Notes: a model not told the origin generated them from the letters alone. 64,000 nucleotides of DNA from Aplysia californica (GCF_000002075.1 NW_004797315.1:346585-410584), one strand, 5' to 3'; positions 37,091-50,030 are shown, counted from the first letter of the stretch. Numbers and translations: made by a program.

Positions 37091-40000
37091 ATGTGTGTGT
37101 TTACTTGACAACTTTTTATAAACAGAACAGGACTCTCAGTTGTAGTAACGGAAAAGGTTTAGTGGTTACTATTTGCTTGCTTCTCTAATCAGAATTTAAA
37201 TGCAATGTATTATTATGAGCACAGACTTTATTGAAACCCAGATTTAATGTGTGCATTTTGTAGATTTAGAGCGCTGTGTGTTCTTTCTGTAGATTTAGAG
37301 CGTGTTGTGTGTATTTTGTAGATTAGGAGCATGTTGTGTAAATTTTCAGTTTGGTCTGCCGACTTCTGAGAAAAGTTTTTGGCGATGCTGTGGGTGAGGA
37401 CTTACTTGTACGGTACATTGTACCAGTGCTTTTGCTGGAGGTTTATTTTGTATGTCACTATCAACTGCCAGCTGTTCAGATGTATTAAGACCAAAATTTG
37501 AAAACATAGGCTAACTTTTTTATTTGCAGTTTCTTTATCTGCAGTATTACTCGCATGGCATATTTTGCCAGAGAACTAATTCAAATTGTAAATGAAATGT
37601 AAAAAAAAAAAAAGGAAAGATACGTAAAGGAAAGAACAAACCAGCCTTTTCTCTATACTCTCTCCTGAAAAGTTCAACTCTCTGGGCTTTAAACAGCTGA
37701 ACAACTTGCAGATGATACGGAACTGGTGCTTACTTCAAAGTCTTTGTGATGTCACGGTGCTTTTTACCTCATGCCTGTTCTCGGATCTGTGCCTTTTGCT
37801 GGGAACAACACCTTTCTTTTTTGCTGTGTATTTTTTTCCTTGTAACTTAAATTGTAGATAGCTCTGGAGATGTTTGTGGAGTAGTTTTGTTTTCTGTAGT
37901 AACTTTGTGGAATGTTAATGTTCCCTGCCTTTGACTGATGGTCAGTCTCTGTCTGTACATAATGTATACTAAACTTGTCCCAGCCGTGTGTGTGGCTGTT
38001 GTTATGATGACACAATCCATGACTTCTTCCGTAACCTGTAAGTGAGAGTGAGAGATGGGAGTTATGCCAGTCAGTATTTCATTCAGTCTTATAATCGTCT
38101 TCTTCTTTCTTTTATCCGCCGCTTACATCCTTTTGGGTGTCGCGGGAAGTCTTATAATAATCATACAGTTATATTATATATACATATATTGTCGGCCAGC
38201 TTTATTCAGCCCAAAGTTTTAAAGAAAAAATTTGTAGCAGTTTCTTAATCTGGTGTCGGTTGCGTATGCCCGAGGAATATTTCTTAGAAATTCAAATTCT
38301 CAATGCAGAAAAAAGCAAGAAAAGATACATGGTAAAGAAGGTATAAATGTTAAAAGAATTAACCTTTTTTTTCTCTCTCTCTCCTGAAAAATGCTTTCTA
38401 TCTGGGATTAGGACAGTTACACAGCTTGCCGGCAATATGAAGTTTTCTCATGGCGTGTCACGTCAAAGCTTAACTTGTTCTGTGTCACGTACTGTGTCGT
38501 GACAGCTCGACCTGTCTGTTGGATCTATTTGGTAGCTACTACTAACAACATGTATTATCTGAACAAAACAAAGTGGCTTTTCTTTTTGTATGAAGTAAAT
38601 GTCTGCACTATTACGATTCACAAATGATATGTACCTATCGTGCCTTGGTAACTTATACAACATGTCTGTGTGTAACCTTCTGTTCGACAATCATCCATAA
38701 TTATATCGTAATTATTGCAATGATTAAAAAATGTCTGTAATTAACGGAATCAGGAAGATACACAAGGTTCGTGAAATATTTAGAACTTTTAGAAATGCAC
38801 AGTTCGTTTTCTTAATATATATTTTGTTTAGCTTTCTTCGCCTGTCAGTTTAGAGTAAAGAAATATTGAGTTTGTCATCTGTCCTATATTGTCTTGTAAT
38901 GGAGACTGACTAGATGTTTCAAGAGAGATATTGAATTTTTCACTTGAGAAACTTTGTGAAAAGGGGGGGGGGGGGTGTCCCCTGTTGCCTCTGATGAGAG
39001 CATTGGTTGTAACCTTATCTTTGATATCTAGTTAGTACAAAAAGGGAACACTCAGGTCCGCCCACCCCCCCTCCATTGTAAGATCCCAAACCCAGCAGGT
39101 TAAACACAGGTTGATTCTGACTATGTATCAGCTCCATGAAACTGTGCTTTGATCCAGACCAGCAGAAAGCTATTTGGACTTTCATCTCACACAGGCTGTG
39201 TTTTTGGAAGCATTCAAAGCCGCATTAAGAGATGCCTTTCTTAGCGTTTCATTAATGAATGTTGATGAAATCCAAAGAAAGGTAGGCAGTCATATTGATA
39301 AGATTCACATGACATATTTATTTGACTGCAAAAATGTTATATGTGCCTGATTTTGAAGCGACTTTGATGTCCGAAATCATTATTCACTACCTATTTTTAC
39401 CATGTTGTGATTGTTTGTCCTATGACGAATATTTTCAGTGGCCACACACACAAATCCATCAACATCTGACTGAATTATAGCCATTTTAAGGTAACTCCTT
39501 CAAATGGGTTTGGGGGGGGGGGGGGGGGGAATCCTTTGGGTACTGAAAGGGTTAAGTGTTATGATCCTCTTTGCCAGGTAGTTATGGAGTATATTTTCCC
39601 TTTCTGACTCTGTCTAGTGTTCTGTTGTGATGGGGGTCAAAGTATCCCAGCGCTTCGATTTCTTTGAAATAAACTAAACTGCATCATGTCTAGCAACACT
39701 AGGCCGAAGGGCTAGAACCCAGATGGCCGCTGGATTGGAAAAGTAAAGTCTAGCAAAAAGACATTTATTCTTTTAATGTAAGGAACAACAGTAATTAAAC
39801 ATGCTATAAATGCATCGTTGACGGAAGCTCAAAAAATTTGTGATGGCAGAAGAAATCCTTACTTAGACTGAGACTTATGACAATCTGTTACAATCAGAGG
39901 GGAGAAATCACCTGGCTGAGGTTGTACGTTGAACTGGCCAGTATGCATGGAAATTAAAATGAAACATGTAGGTTCTTATTGTGGTAGCTGTCAATTTTTT

Positions 40001-40519
40001 AACTTGTTATTGTCATTTAGAGCCACCAAGGAGTGACCTCTTATTGAAGACATCTTTATTATTGTTGTTATCATTATTATGGCAATTTATGAAAACTGCT
40101 AAAATTAACACATCCAGAAAATCTATGGTGACCATTGATAGACAGTACAAAATCTAGACATTATTTGTGTATTCAGAATGTAAATTCCATGTTGATAAAA
40201 ACGTAATGATGGCTTCAAACTTAACAGTACGGCAGAGCATGCAAACATTACAAAGTGATAAGCCAACACGTTATGTATTATTCATGTCCGGACCTTTGGC
40301 CAGTGAACACTCTTGTCATACACTATGCAGAACCAAGATCGCAACAGAATCTGCTGCTTTAAAGTATCTCAATAAATTTTTAAAAAGGAAATATACGTGT
40401 GTAATTTTGAGCATAATGTGTATTGCTCAAGTTCAGGTCTTTTGCTCCTCAAGCATAATGAACAGTGGCACATACATTACATGTATAATCTTGGATTTCA
40501 TTTTCACAGTTACAAGTTA
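37091..40519. other. Gene-poor stretch
   Basis: Weak resemblance between about 37600-37980 and 38320-38680 (CTCTCTCCTGAAAA then CTCTGGG) hints at an old tandem duplication. G runs at about 38960-38974 and 39511-39529. No credible exon. Confidence 0.4.
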
Positions 40520-40710
40520 CAGTGAAGTCTACTTTAAACCGAACATGGTTAATCAGAAAACTGGTGGTAAACTGAAAGAAACAAAATCTTCAATTTTTTT
40601 TCTTCCCTTATTCTATTTGAGCAATCTCGCTAATCCAAAAACACGGTTACACTGAGGACAATCCTGTGGAACCACAGATGTGGTCAAATTTAACAGTACA
40701 GACTTCACTG
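40520..40710. mobile_element. pogo-like MITE with TA flanks
   Basis: TA|CAGTGAAGTCTACTTTAAAC...ACAGACTTCACTG|TA, 191 bp; it covers the end of a spurious 162-codon ORF. Confidence 0.65.
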
Positions 40711-40864
40711 TAAATGCATCTCAGAATCTCATTTCACCATTTTCCTCCTACATATAATAGTTATGAGTACAACATTCCAAGGAGTTATAAAAATCTACCT
40801 GTTATTATATTGTTGAAAAATTACACCCTTCCTGTCAGTATTTTGCTCATTTCAAGTGTGTTCC

Positions 40865-41390
40865 TTTTTTTATATATCAAGTCTGTTCCTTAAGATTACT
40901 GAAATATAGCAATATATTATCATTAACTAGGTCAGTAACGGTATGTTTATTCTTCATTTATTTGCATCAGGCCTGTTCCATAATATTGATAAAATATTAG
41001 TGATATCAAGACCATACACGGTATAAACAAGTTTATTGTCCAATTATTTGCATCAGGCCTGTTCCATAAATCAAATTATTGAAATATATAGCAATATCAA
41101 CAAGATCTTCACTGTATAAACATGATACCGTAATTGTTCAGATATTTGTATCAGGCCTATTTCCATTTATAAGATAATTGAAATATGTAGTGATATGAAC
41201 ATGATTTATACAGTATAAACTTATAAGTTATTTATTGTTCGGTCATACTATCAGGTCTGCTCCATAAAATTAATGAAATATAGAGTGATATCAATAAGAT
41301 CTATACGATATAAACATGTTTATTTGTATCCCGCCTGTTCTATAAAATTAAAGAAACATATAGCGATATCAACAAGGTCTATCCAATATA
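40865..41390. repeat. Diverged 75-95-bp minisatellite
   Basis: About six units of ATCAGGCCTGTTCCATAAAA...GATATCAACAAGATCTAT...GTATAAACATG, followed by a TA run. Confidence 0.85.
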
Positions 41391-44300
41391 TATATATAAT
41401 ATATATAATATATATATAGTCATGGACACAGTTGCTTCCACTCTACTGAGGGCCCGTGCTGTCAAATATTTTCTCACTGAACACTATTTGATGGTATATC
41501 ATGTTATAAGGGAGTAGGTGTATTGTTTTGACTCTGTTACCATTAGGTTATTTTTAAGAGGCGGTTATGTTATAAATGTTATGTTAGTAATATTAGAAAT
41601 ATAACATTGTTCATTGTTTGAAAGAAAAACGTTTTTTTTCCACATCCATCAAGTAAGATCAACTACAATTTTACAATATCCACAAGGTCCTTTTGGAAAT
41701 CTCCAAAATCATTTTCAGTTCGATTTTTGTTATTTACAAAAGTGTCATGGGCAGCTTTATTTGCTAGTAGTATTAAAAAGTCAGTTGGCAAAACATAGAA
41801 ATGACATGCTGGAAAAAACAATTCTCTTTCACCCCCCCCCCCCCCCCAATATTTTTTTATTCTCGCTGCCATCACCAAGATAAACTAAACAACACTTGAT
41901 TTCCTCATTTCAGTATTTTTTCTTTGCCATTCACATTTTATCATTTACAAATGTACACGTTTTGATCAAATGTGAGACATGATGACAAAATTTGTTACTT
42001 TTCCCAATCTACTACATGTAATGGAGTAATGGAGCAACATTGAGGCTAAATTTATAAATTTCAATTGATACCATTTTCTTCTAGTGTAACATGTTTTTAT
42101 CATTTTATATTGATAAATTGTACAGATTCCACCTATAAATTCAGTGTATCTATTTCCATGTATGGCTAAGTTCCCGGAAGTACCCTATTTTGTCAGCATG
42201 CCTCAATAATTATTTCTTTTAATAAGCTTTGATAAAAAAATCTCTCAAATTCCCAGAGGGTAGTTAATGATAACAGTCAGCCATGGAGGAAGTGGTGTTT
42301 TTACCATTGCCAACATTGCCTTATGAGTACATGTTTTGATTTATCATTGATTGCATGCACAGCATGTTGTTGTGTGTGGGATACTTGAGATCTACTTACA
42401 TCTGATTTTTTTAAAACAGGTGTTGAGATTTGAGGCACCAACACTGATTTTACCAAATTTGATTCAATGTCTTTCCTTGGACTCTAGAGAAAAAAATGCG
42501 GAAAAGTAAATAATATGTTAAGTTATAGTTGGCCTACTCAAGGTTTATTTGTTTATGAGGTTCCTAATGGAAGTCACGCAAAAAATTTCAGGAACCAAAG
42601 AATTGACGAATTTATCTTAATTAAAAAAAGGTCGTAGAAATACACATAGCATGTAGCAGCATTTTTTTAAATGCCCTTTTGACGAGAACAAATTCTTTTA
42701 CTTACAATAGTGTACTTAAGGCTGGCTTAAATGTTACTCTCTTCACATGTGATGTTTCCCCAAGATTGAGGCAGCCAAACAATATGTTATAATTGTGTTG
42801 ATGAATCAAAGAAAATCTTAATGTTAACAACTTTTTTTTTACCTTGACAAGTTTACACTTTTCTCTGATCTGAACACTACTATTAATGCTAAAATTGTGC
42901 ATGCCATCATGTATAAAGATGTTTGGGTTTTTTTTCACCAGATTATTGTACGTGAGACATTTTTATACATGTACTTACTTCCAGATACGGTTGTGTTTTG
43001 GGTTGCTGTCTTAGCAAAACATTTTTACATAATTTATAGATCTATGTTTTTCTCCGCGCTTTACTTGGATTTTTGCCTTTTTTCCCTCTCGCCTCAGGAT
43101 TTTGTCTTCTTTTGTGCTTTGCATTTCTGATTTAAGGGGTAGAATTTTCCTCTCTGTACAATAAATCTTTGCTGCTTCTCAGAAGGTACTGTGTTCGGAC
43201 CTTCCTTTCATGATAATCAGACTATTGTACAGATACTGTATGTGTGTGTGTGTGTGTTTACTTCAACAGTCCAAGACAGCCACCCTCTGACGAGGAGAAA
43301 AGTGGTAGTCTTACACAGGTGGACGTCTCCAGTCTCCGACTGTGTGATTATGATATTTTAATATTTTGAAAAGGTAAGCGGGGAAGTGGTGGTTTGTATT
43401 GGTAATTGTCTTAGACAGGTGGCCGTTAGAGTTAGAGCAGGTTTCATTGTACACTCTGGTTCTCAAGCCTTAAAAGTAATTCTACAAAAAATTAACTGCC
43501 GAGTAATAATAGAAAGAAGAAGAAAAAGTTTTAGACTAGAGCTACCTAATACACAACTTGGCTTTGTTCCTGGATAGGGTAGGCCTACCCGAAAAGCTAT
43601 ATATTGTCACCTTGCCTTACTAAAGTAAAGTTAATGGAAAGATGCTCAGAGGCAAAGAAAGATCTACTTTAAAAAAAATGCTTTATTGAAAAAATCATGA
43701 ACAGGCTTTTGATATGGTGAACTATTTAAAATTTTGGAAATGCAAGAGATAGAAAGGCTTGAAAATTTATTAGGAATCTGTACTGGGACCAGAATATTGC
43801 ATTGCGAATCTCAAGGGAAGTACAGCAAATATTAAAACAATTGAAGAGGACTACGGTAAGGCTATGTCATGTCACCAGACTTTTAAAACATGCACAGTGA
43901 AACAATTCTTAGCAGAAAGTCCATGTCTGAAGAAATTAAAAGAATAACATCAGATAATAATAGGTTGATGATAGTTTCAATACATGAAGCAGATTCAGAA
44001 AATTTGAGAAAATGACCCTCCTTTGCTTCTACTTCTAGATTTTGTTGAGACAAAATGGGAACGTAAGGGGTTATTTTCCAATGTGTAAAGAAAACTGAAT
44101 GCTTGGTACAATGTAATATCTTTTTTTTAAAAAGGCAGTCAAATTCGTAATCTCATAATTTAAGATGAAAACAAATAAAATTAACATTCTAAAAAAGTAA
44201 GGGCTGTTTACAACAGTTTCATCAAAATGATTTAATTCCTGAAAGTAAAAAAATTTTAATGAAAACCAAAATACAAGTACTGTAGATCTAGGTTTTAAAC

Positions 44301-44839
44301 AGCTATGTGTTGTCAACCCTTGCATAAAACTGAATGCTGGACAATCCCTATAGACGGTGAAAATAAATAAGAAGTGACAGAAACATGGTTACTTAGTCAG
44401 AGGAGACTGTCCACATAAGAAAAACAAATTGACCTTTCACCTGAATTTAAGCTGCACTGAATGAGCAAGTATTAAGTAAACATTACAAATGACCGCTTAT
44501 ATTCATACAATGCACATTGAGGACCTACAAATGAGATTAGACCAATGACAACTGTGCTAAGGGCAAGCAAAGAAGAGGCAAAGAGAAATTAAGGGAAGAC
44601 ATTGCAAAATAATGAAAACATAAAATGCGACAGTGGTTTACAATTTCCTGAAGTAATTCTTCAAAAAGCAGAGACTGACAAAGATTGAGGCCTATTGTGG
44701 CATGGCAAGGGATGGGGGGGGGGGGGGGGGGGGCGCAACAGACGGACATGGCCACAATGGCAGGTGAACTGGCAATGTGAAATTCCTGTCTGTACTAGAA
44801 TTGATAAGAAATTAATACAATAAATCACATAATTTATAT
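41391..44839. other. Gene-poor AT-rich stretch
   Basis: C run at 41830-41847, GT run near 43240, decayed M3 motifs at 43267-43453 (GACAGCCACC and GACAGGTGGCCGTTAG), G run at 44706-44733. No exon could be supported. Confidence 0.4.
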
Positions 44840-45084
44840 GGTCACTTTTAAGGACAAGCGAGCTAATCTAGATTTCGGGGGTTTCCAGAAATCTTGACCT
44901 ACACCAAAAGTGGGCATTGCCCTACCTATAGGAGAAGTTTGGTCACATTGGTGTGTATATTTGCTTGGTTATAGAGAAAACTCTCCTTGTCTTTAAAAGA
45001 AACAGAACAAGGGGTAAAAACTTTATCTTCGGTTTTCTCAAAATATCATTTTTCGGGATAGCCCAAGTGTACTTAAAAGCAACC
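44840..45084. mobile_element. M4 MITE, copy 2
   Basis: GGTCACTTTTAAGGACAAGC...ACTTAAAAGCAACC; the interior matches 21229-21481 closely. Confidence 0.82.
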
Positions 45085-45707
45085 ATAATAATAATATGTG
45101 GTCTGGGTAAAGGATGAAACAAAAGTTATCCAAAAAGTAGCAGCACATAATGACGGTTTTGTTCAGGCTGTCCTGGCCGTCAGAGCGGGTGTTTACTTCA
45201 GTGCAGAGCGCCCGTTCTGTACCCTGAAGCTGCATGTTAGTGGTTCCTTTGGGGCCAGGGGTTACTGAAATGTTGGCCACCGACTTGGGTGCAGGAGCTG
45301 TACCGAGTAGAAGTTGTTCCCGCATCTGACCCGGACATTGGGGACTGCCTTGTTAGCTTGAGACAACTTCATGGGCCTTCGACATACATATACATGTATT
45401 GTGGTAGGTGGCCAGTTCCTTTCCACACGCCGCATTTACTCCCCAACTCGAAGTCAGGTACCCATCACTGCTGGGAGATCCGTTTCTGACCTGTACAAAT
45501 GTACCGAGTATCTGTGATGATTAAATCTAGCTCTAAAGGTCGTGGTGGTTTGTCCGGGGTGAGCCAGGCCCTGTAAATGGTTGACAGACAGCAGAGCACG
45601 GTCAGTCTTTTTCCAATCTACTTCTATCATTATCATCATCATTATAAACAAGCTAAAAGTGTAAAACTAAGAAATACATTCACATATTTTTTTTATCTCC
45701 GTTTGTG

Positions 45708-46844
45708 TCATAATGCATCACTCGTGGGAAACAGCAATAGAAAAAGTTTCCGCCCTCTGTTCAGGTGAGGATAGTCCCCGATGAGAGCACCACGGAAATG
45801 TGCAGACGCATGGTCGACAGCGTCCGAAAGTTGCCTGGCACTTCGAGGGTAGAATTGTATCACAGCTTTCCCATTTGGCCTGAGCACTCTCCGCAACGAT
45901 GAGAAAAACAAATCTAGTTGCTTATGTCTGTCTCCGTAAAACAACCACTGGAGGAAAGAGATGCTCACAGCAATGTCAAACAAGTCTGAGCGAAAGGGAA
46001 GGCCATGTTTGATATCGTATCGAACAACGTCTGCAGCAGACGGTCTTGACGCACTCTTGCCACAATAGATACATGCAGTGATACCCTTAGGTCCAGACAC
46101 AGCAGAGTTTGATAGTCGTAAAGAATCACAACTACTACATGACGTCATGTTTTCTCCATTGGCGGAGCGGCTGTGGAAATAGTTGGTAGAACCGGCGGTA
46201 GCTCTGCCCCCAGCTTCACACACAGGTTTTTGATAGGTGTAGAAAGTTGTTCTTGTGCGCTGGATATTTTGTCGACAGTTCACGAGGCTACCCTCATTTA
46301 CATCAACACCAACACACACACCAGGACCTGCCATAGACATCAACGGCACGGTACTGTGTCCATCTCCACATCCAATGTCTAAGACAAACTTATGGTTCTC
46401 AGACTGTGAAACATTTGAAGCTTTTCTTTCAGCTTCCGAGGTAAATGTCTCCAGAATCCCCCAGGCTGACATAACTAGTTCCGACTGAATGCTCTTTGTC
46501 CTGGTATGCCTCAAGGCTGACTCAGCATGTACCCTGTCGCTCATGATCCCATCACCCTGTGCTAACAATTCTGGACGTCTCTGAAATCCTCCTTTCAAAT
46601 TTTTCACCTTGAATTGACTTACATTATCACTGAATTTGAACTCATAAGGAATATACAAGGCGTTGTTTTGGGTGTTTTTAAATACAAACACTCTGCGATC
46701 TTGCTTGTGAATTGATGCATAGTGTTTTTTACCTCGAACTATCACTTTCATCCATCTCACATATATTTCTTGGACACAGTCTCTCTTTTGGCACAGTGTG
46801 TGGAAAGGATTCAGGAATAGATGACAACTCTTCATCTCTTAATT
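45708..46844 (-). CDS. Bud23-like SAM-dependent methyltransferase, at least two exons
   Basis: Bud23/WBSCR22 methylates a guanine in 18S rRNA during small-subunit maturation. The exon 45708-46578 carries class I landmarks: motif I VLDIGCGDG, acidic D in VGVDV, HGLPF, SISFLQWL, FFSSLRRVLRPNGKAVIQFY and GALIGDYP, which track human BUD23 closely. A continuous ORF starts at 46835, but its first 85 residues look spurious. A better model uses exon 46733-46844 (frame ELRDEELSSIPESFPH, acceptor TTGCAG, donor CGAG|GTAAAA) spliced to 46578, where RRPELL continues like the BUD23 N-terminus. With the candidate first exon 49262-49280 this gives 333 residues. The protein stops right after the methyltransferase core, lacking BUD23's basic C-terminal nuclear signal. 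It may be a paralogue rather than the true orthologue. It also has a roughly 63-residue insert (see findings). Confidence 0.8.
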
Positions 46845-47011
46845 CTGCAAAACAGATCAATTCAAAGGCAAATCAGTGACATTGGTAGACATTCTAAGCA
46901 GACTCTAAACACAAAATGTAAATGAAAATGTGTTTTTTTTCTTAAGAAACATCAAAATAATATTTAAAAATTGTTAGCAAGAAGCTAGACGCCACTCCCC
47001 ACAAGGAGATA

Positions 47012-47193
47012 CAGTATAACACGGATAGGTCGAACACAGAAGACTTGAAATAACACATTCATAGAGCTGTGCATACAGTCCTGTTTTTTTTTTTTCTTCT
47101 TTATCTTTTTAAGATATCCTTCGAACTACGGATCCCTTGCGCTCGAACTACCGAGGTCGGTCCAGATGAATTCGAGCTATCTGTGTTATACAG
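47012..47193. mobile_element. pogo-like MITE with TA flanks
   Basis: TA|CAGTATAACACGGATAGGTC...GCTATCTGTGTTATACAG|TA, 182 bp, inside the intron of the methyltransferase gene model. Confidence 0.65.
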
Positions 47194-47195
47194 TA

Positions 47196-48380
47196 TTCAG
47201 AACAAGCTCGCTTTCTGTGACAACTAGCAATATGCCCAAACTGTACAACTACAATTATAAAGTAGGCAAGTAAAATTGTTCTACAAACTAAACTTGCAAA
47301 GAATATTCAGATAACAAACTATTGTAACAAAATGCCAATATTTGTATTACAGGAATTGCAAACAATCTTTCTGCCTGTGGCCTATGTCTTATAATTATAC
47401 GACAGATGACAGCTAGGAGCATAGATTTGTAAACTGTAGTAGACATATTTTGCAAAATTAAAGTAAAAATAAATGTGATTATGTGCACACAGGAATGTCT
47501 TGTGTTGTGTATGAATTAAGTATTATACTATTTGAGCAGCGAGAAAAGGACTCCTATGGAAAAAAGAGAACTAAAGGATGGCAGAATTTATAAAGGCACT
47601 TACTTACATTTCCAAATACAAATTATAAAAATATGCTGAAAATTCATGCAACATAGATTACCAAGTGATGTAAGAAGCAACAAAAGTGAGAAAATCTTCT
47701 CTAGGAAATTCCAGTTTGGACAGTATTCTAACCCCCACCCCCTTTCCACCTTCTAAACCTCACCCCAAATTTCTATAAATAGGCCCCAGGATAGTATGAC
47801 AAACATGCTTCTGTATTGTAAATTAGAAGACCTAGTGAAACAGTTAGGTATTTGGATGATGCAATCATCAGACAATCTGATCCTGAACCTGGTTCTCAGG
47901 TAAGGTAGTGATTATCTCCCTTTGTGCACCTGGTTTCTACTCAGCAGACAAAAAAAACAAAACAAAAAATCATGGTAGTAGCTAGCCTACATGAGCATGC
48001 AGTCATGCAGCAACTTTTTTCAACAGCTGTCCCCATTTGTGTGATTTTTAAAAATTCAGGTGTCAACCTGGGCCCAATCTTTGTTGGGCACAATAATTTT
48101 TATGGGGCCTGCAGGGGAACCATGTTTTCTTAAAGGACTAGACTATTTAAAGAATAATAGATTATAATTATAATTTTAATGTGTCCTCTTTGGCAGTCTG
48201 AAGAAAAGGCCAGAGATAAGGGATGATACAGATTATTCAAAATGAACAACCTCCAAGTTAGCAACTGGAGTTCGGAAGAGAAGGTTAGAGGTCAGAATTC
48301 TGGACAAAGTTCTTGTCAGGTTATTTTGATACATATACATTGTAATTCTATCCTCTCTCTCTGATCTCTCTCTATATATA
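47196..48380. other. No feature recognised
   Basis: AT-rich sequence within the proposed long intron of the methyltransferase gene. Confidence 0.3.
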
Positions 48381-48382
48381 AA

Positions 48383-48384
48383 AT

Positions 48385-48474
<90 letters not shown>

Positions 48475-48480
48475 TGTATA
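48383..48480. repeat. (CA)n(TA)n microsatellite
   Basis: ACACAC followed by about 60 bp of TATATA. Confidence 0.97.
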
Positions 48481-48811
48481 ATTTTTTTAAATATCAGAGA
48501 TGATACAACATATCAAAAATCCAAAGTAGACTCCACCCCCAAAAAAATTGCTGCATAAATGTTCAAATGTATACACTACTACAATACTTAGACTATGTAT
48601 AGCCTTAGGCCTATATATTTAATTTAACAATAAAAATGTAATAATCATTTTCATTTAATCATTAGTATAGTAGGCTATTTAGCAAGTTAGGTCCATATAT
48701 AGGCCTACTGATCCTGCTCAGACTACATGCAAGAAATATCTAATCTTTTTCAAGAGCTTCCCTAAACATACGGATTTCAGAGAACTACATTTTTTTTCCT
48801 CCAAAGATAAT

Positions 48812-48993
48812 TAGTGGGTGGTTGGCAGGTGCTCTGGCTCTGGTGTGGTTTGCTTCTTCTTTCCTAGCAAACATCTGTCGTCCACCCGCCCTTCTTGTTT
48901 TTTATGTTTGTTACTCTCTTGTAACACCTCTAATCTTTTGGCGCTCATATGACCTTATGCAGTTGCGAGCGTAGTAAAACCTCTACTAAAACA
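48812..48993 (+). mobile_element. SINE-like G element, type A tail
   Basis: Head GTGGGTGGTTGGCAGGTGCT with a CTCTGG duplication; tail GGCGCTCATATGACC, right arm GAGCGTAGTAAAAC partly lost. Confidence 0.88.
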
Positions 48994-49261
48994 AACAAAA
49001 AGATAATAAAATAAAAAGTTATAATTAATTTAATAGAAATGTGAAATAACCTAACCACGAACTCGAGCAATTGACGGCGTGAAGAAAATTTCACACGTTT
49101 CACTCCGTTCAGATTGATCCTTACAAAAAAGTGGAGAGCTATTTGACTGTTCAAGAGGGTACATTATTTAAATCTGTCACTGATTCTCTTATTTTTTCTT
49201 CAATTGTTTATTTCTCCAACAAGCCAATGCCGGTTATCCTCTATTTCATCATATTTTCTAC

Positions 49262-49280
49262 TTGAGATGGAAGCCGCCAT
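49262..49280 (-). CDS. Candidate first coding exon of the Bud23-like gene
   Basis: On the minus strand ATGGCGGCTTCCATCTCAA reads MAASIS plus one base, followed by GTAGAA as a possible donor. Its phase fits the next exon (46733-46844). Without the splice it reads MAASISSRKYDEIEDNRHWL and stops within 26 codons. The evidence is only a good start context and phase agreement. Confidence 0.35.
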
Positions 49281-49582
49281 GATAATTTATAAAAAGTTTT
49301 ATCGGACATAAGTATACGACTCTCTACGTTCAACACAACGATATTTTGATTGTGAAGAATAAAATATTGAGTTCATACTCTTGATATGATTTATTTACCT
49401 ACATTAAGGTGAAATCTATTCCCATTTTTTCTTATTGACTAGTTATTCTCTGCCTTAACGATGAAAGTATCAAGTTTAGAGTCATTAGTTATCCTGTCTC
49501 AATTTTTAAACAGCATTGAATGAATGCGGAACAGTGTATCACAGTACATACAGTGTAGTTGTAGTGTGAGTCTGCTGCAATC
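49281..49582. promoter_or_regulatory. Possible bidirectional promoter between the methyltransferase and WHEP-synthetase genes
   Basis: 302 bp separate a minus-strand ATGGCGGC (49280) from a plus-strand ATGGCGGA (49583). Divergent housekeeping genes are often arranged like this. No core element stands out. Confidence 0.35.
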
Positions 49583-49675
49583 ATGGCGGATAACGATAAG
49601 AAATTACAGGAAAAGATAAAGAGTCAGGGTGAACTCGTGAGAAAATTGAAAGCTGATGGTGCTGATAAAGCGAAG
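49583..49675 (+). CDS. First coding exon of a WHEP-domain aminoacyl-tRNA synthetase
   Basis: ATG opens a 31-codon exon, MADNDKKLQEKIKSQGELVR then KLKADGADKAK, closed by donor AAG|GTAGAG in phase 0. QGELVRKLKA is the first helix of the WHEP domain that prefixes metazoan HisRS, GlyRS and TrpRS and binds tRNA or other synthetases. A first exon of about 30 codons containing only half the WHEP helix pair recalls HARS1, which is my best guess; GARS1 and WARS1 remain possible. I found no later exon in the remaining 14 kb, so the first intron is long or the gene structure is unusual. Confidence 0.65.
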
Positions 49676-49926
49676 GTAGAGTATAGTTCACCTTTCATTA
49701 GTCTGGAATGTTTAATCGACTGTATCTCTCTTTGTTTACGTGTAATGTAGCAGACCAGTAGTTTGATTCAGTCTGGCAGCTGTCACTCTCTCTCTGGCCT
49801 CTGCTGTCACATTTTTGTCGTCATTCTCTAAACAAATTTTTGACTTGGGAAGTTGAAGGAATCTCACTTTAGTACCTGTCTTTAGAGCTGTCCTTATTTT
49901 TCCATGAATGTAGTAGTCCCCTGGCA

Positions 49927-50030
49927 CATGACCTTCTCACCGCGGGTGAGAATAGCCTTTATAGCGCAGGTGAGCCTTTTTTTGGCTATTCTCACTCGGT
50001 GTGCGTCACCGTGTTAGGCCAACCAGTGCA
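49927..50030. repeat. TCTCACCNNGGTGAGA palindromes, left group
   Basis: CTTCTCACCGCGGGTGAGAA and TATTCTCACTCGGTGTG; related motifs recur at 52130-52225 beyond the hAT-like insertion. Confidence 0.6.

Noticed and set aside
40167-40655. 162-codon plus-strand ORF
   Set aside because: AT-rich random composition, no domain or splice context, and its end lies inside a MITE with TA flanks.
45038-45325. 95-codon minus-strand ORF downstream of the methyltransferase
   Set aside because: Partly overlaps an M4 MITE and lacks a convincing splice link or family; it could be a 3' exon but I cannot support it.
46580-46835. N-terminal extension of the minus-strand methyltransferase ORF
   Set aside because: It lacks similarity to the family, whereas another frame in the same bases (46733-46844) is acidic, protein-like and bounded by good splice sites leading to RRPELL.
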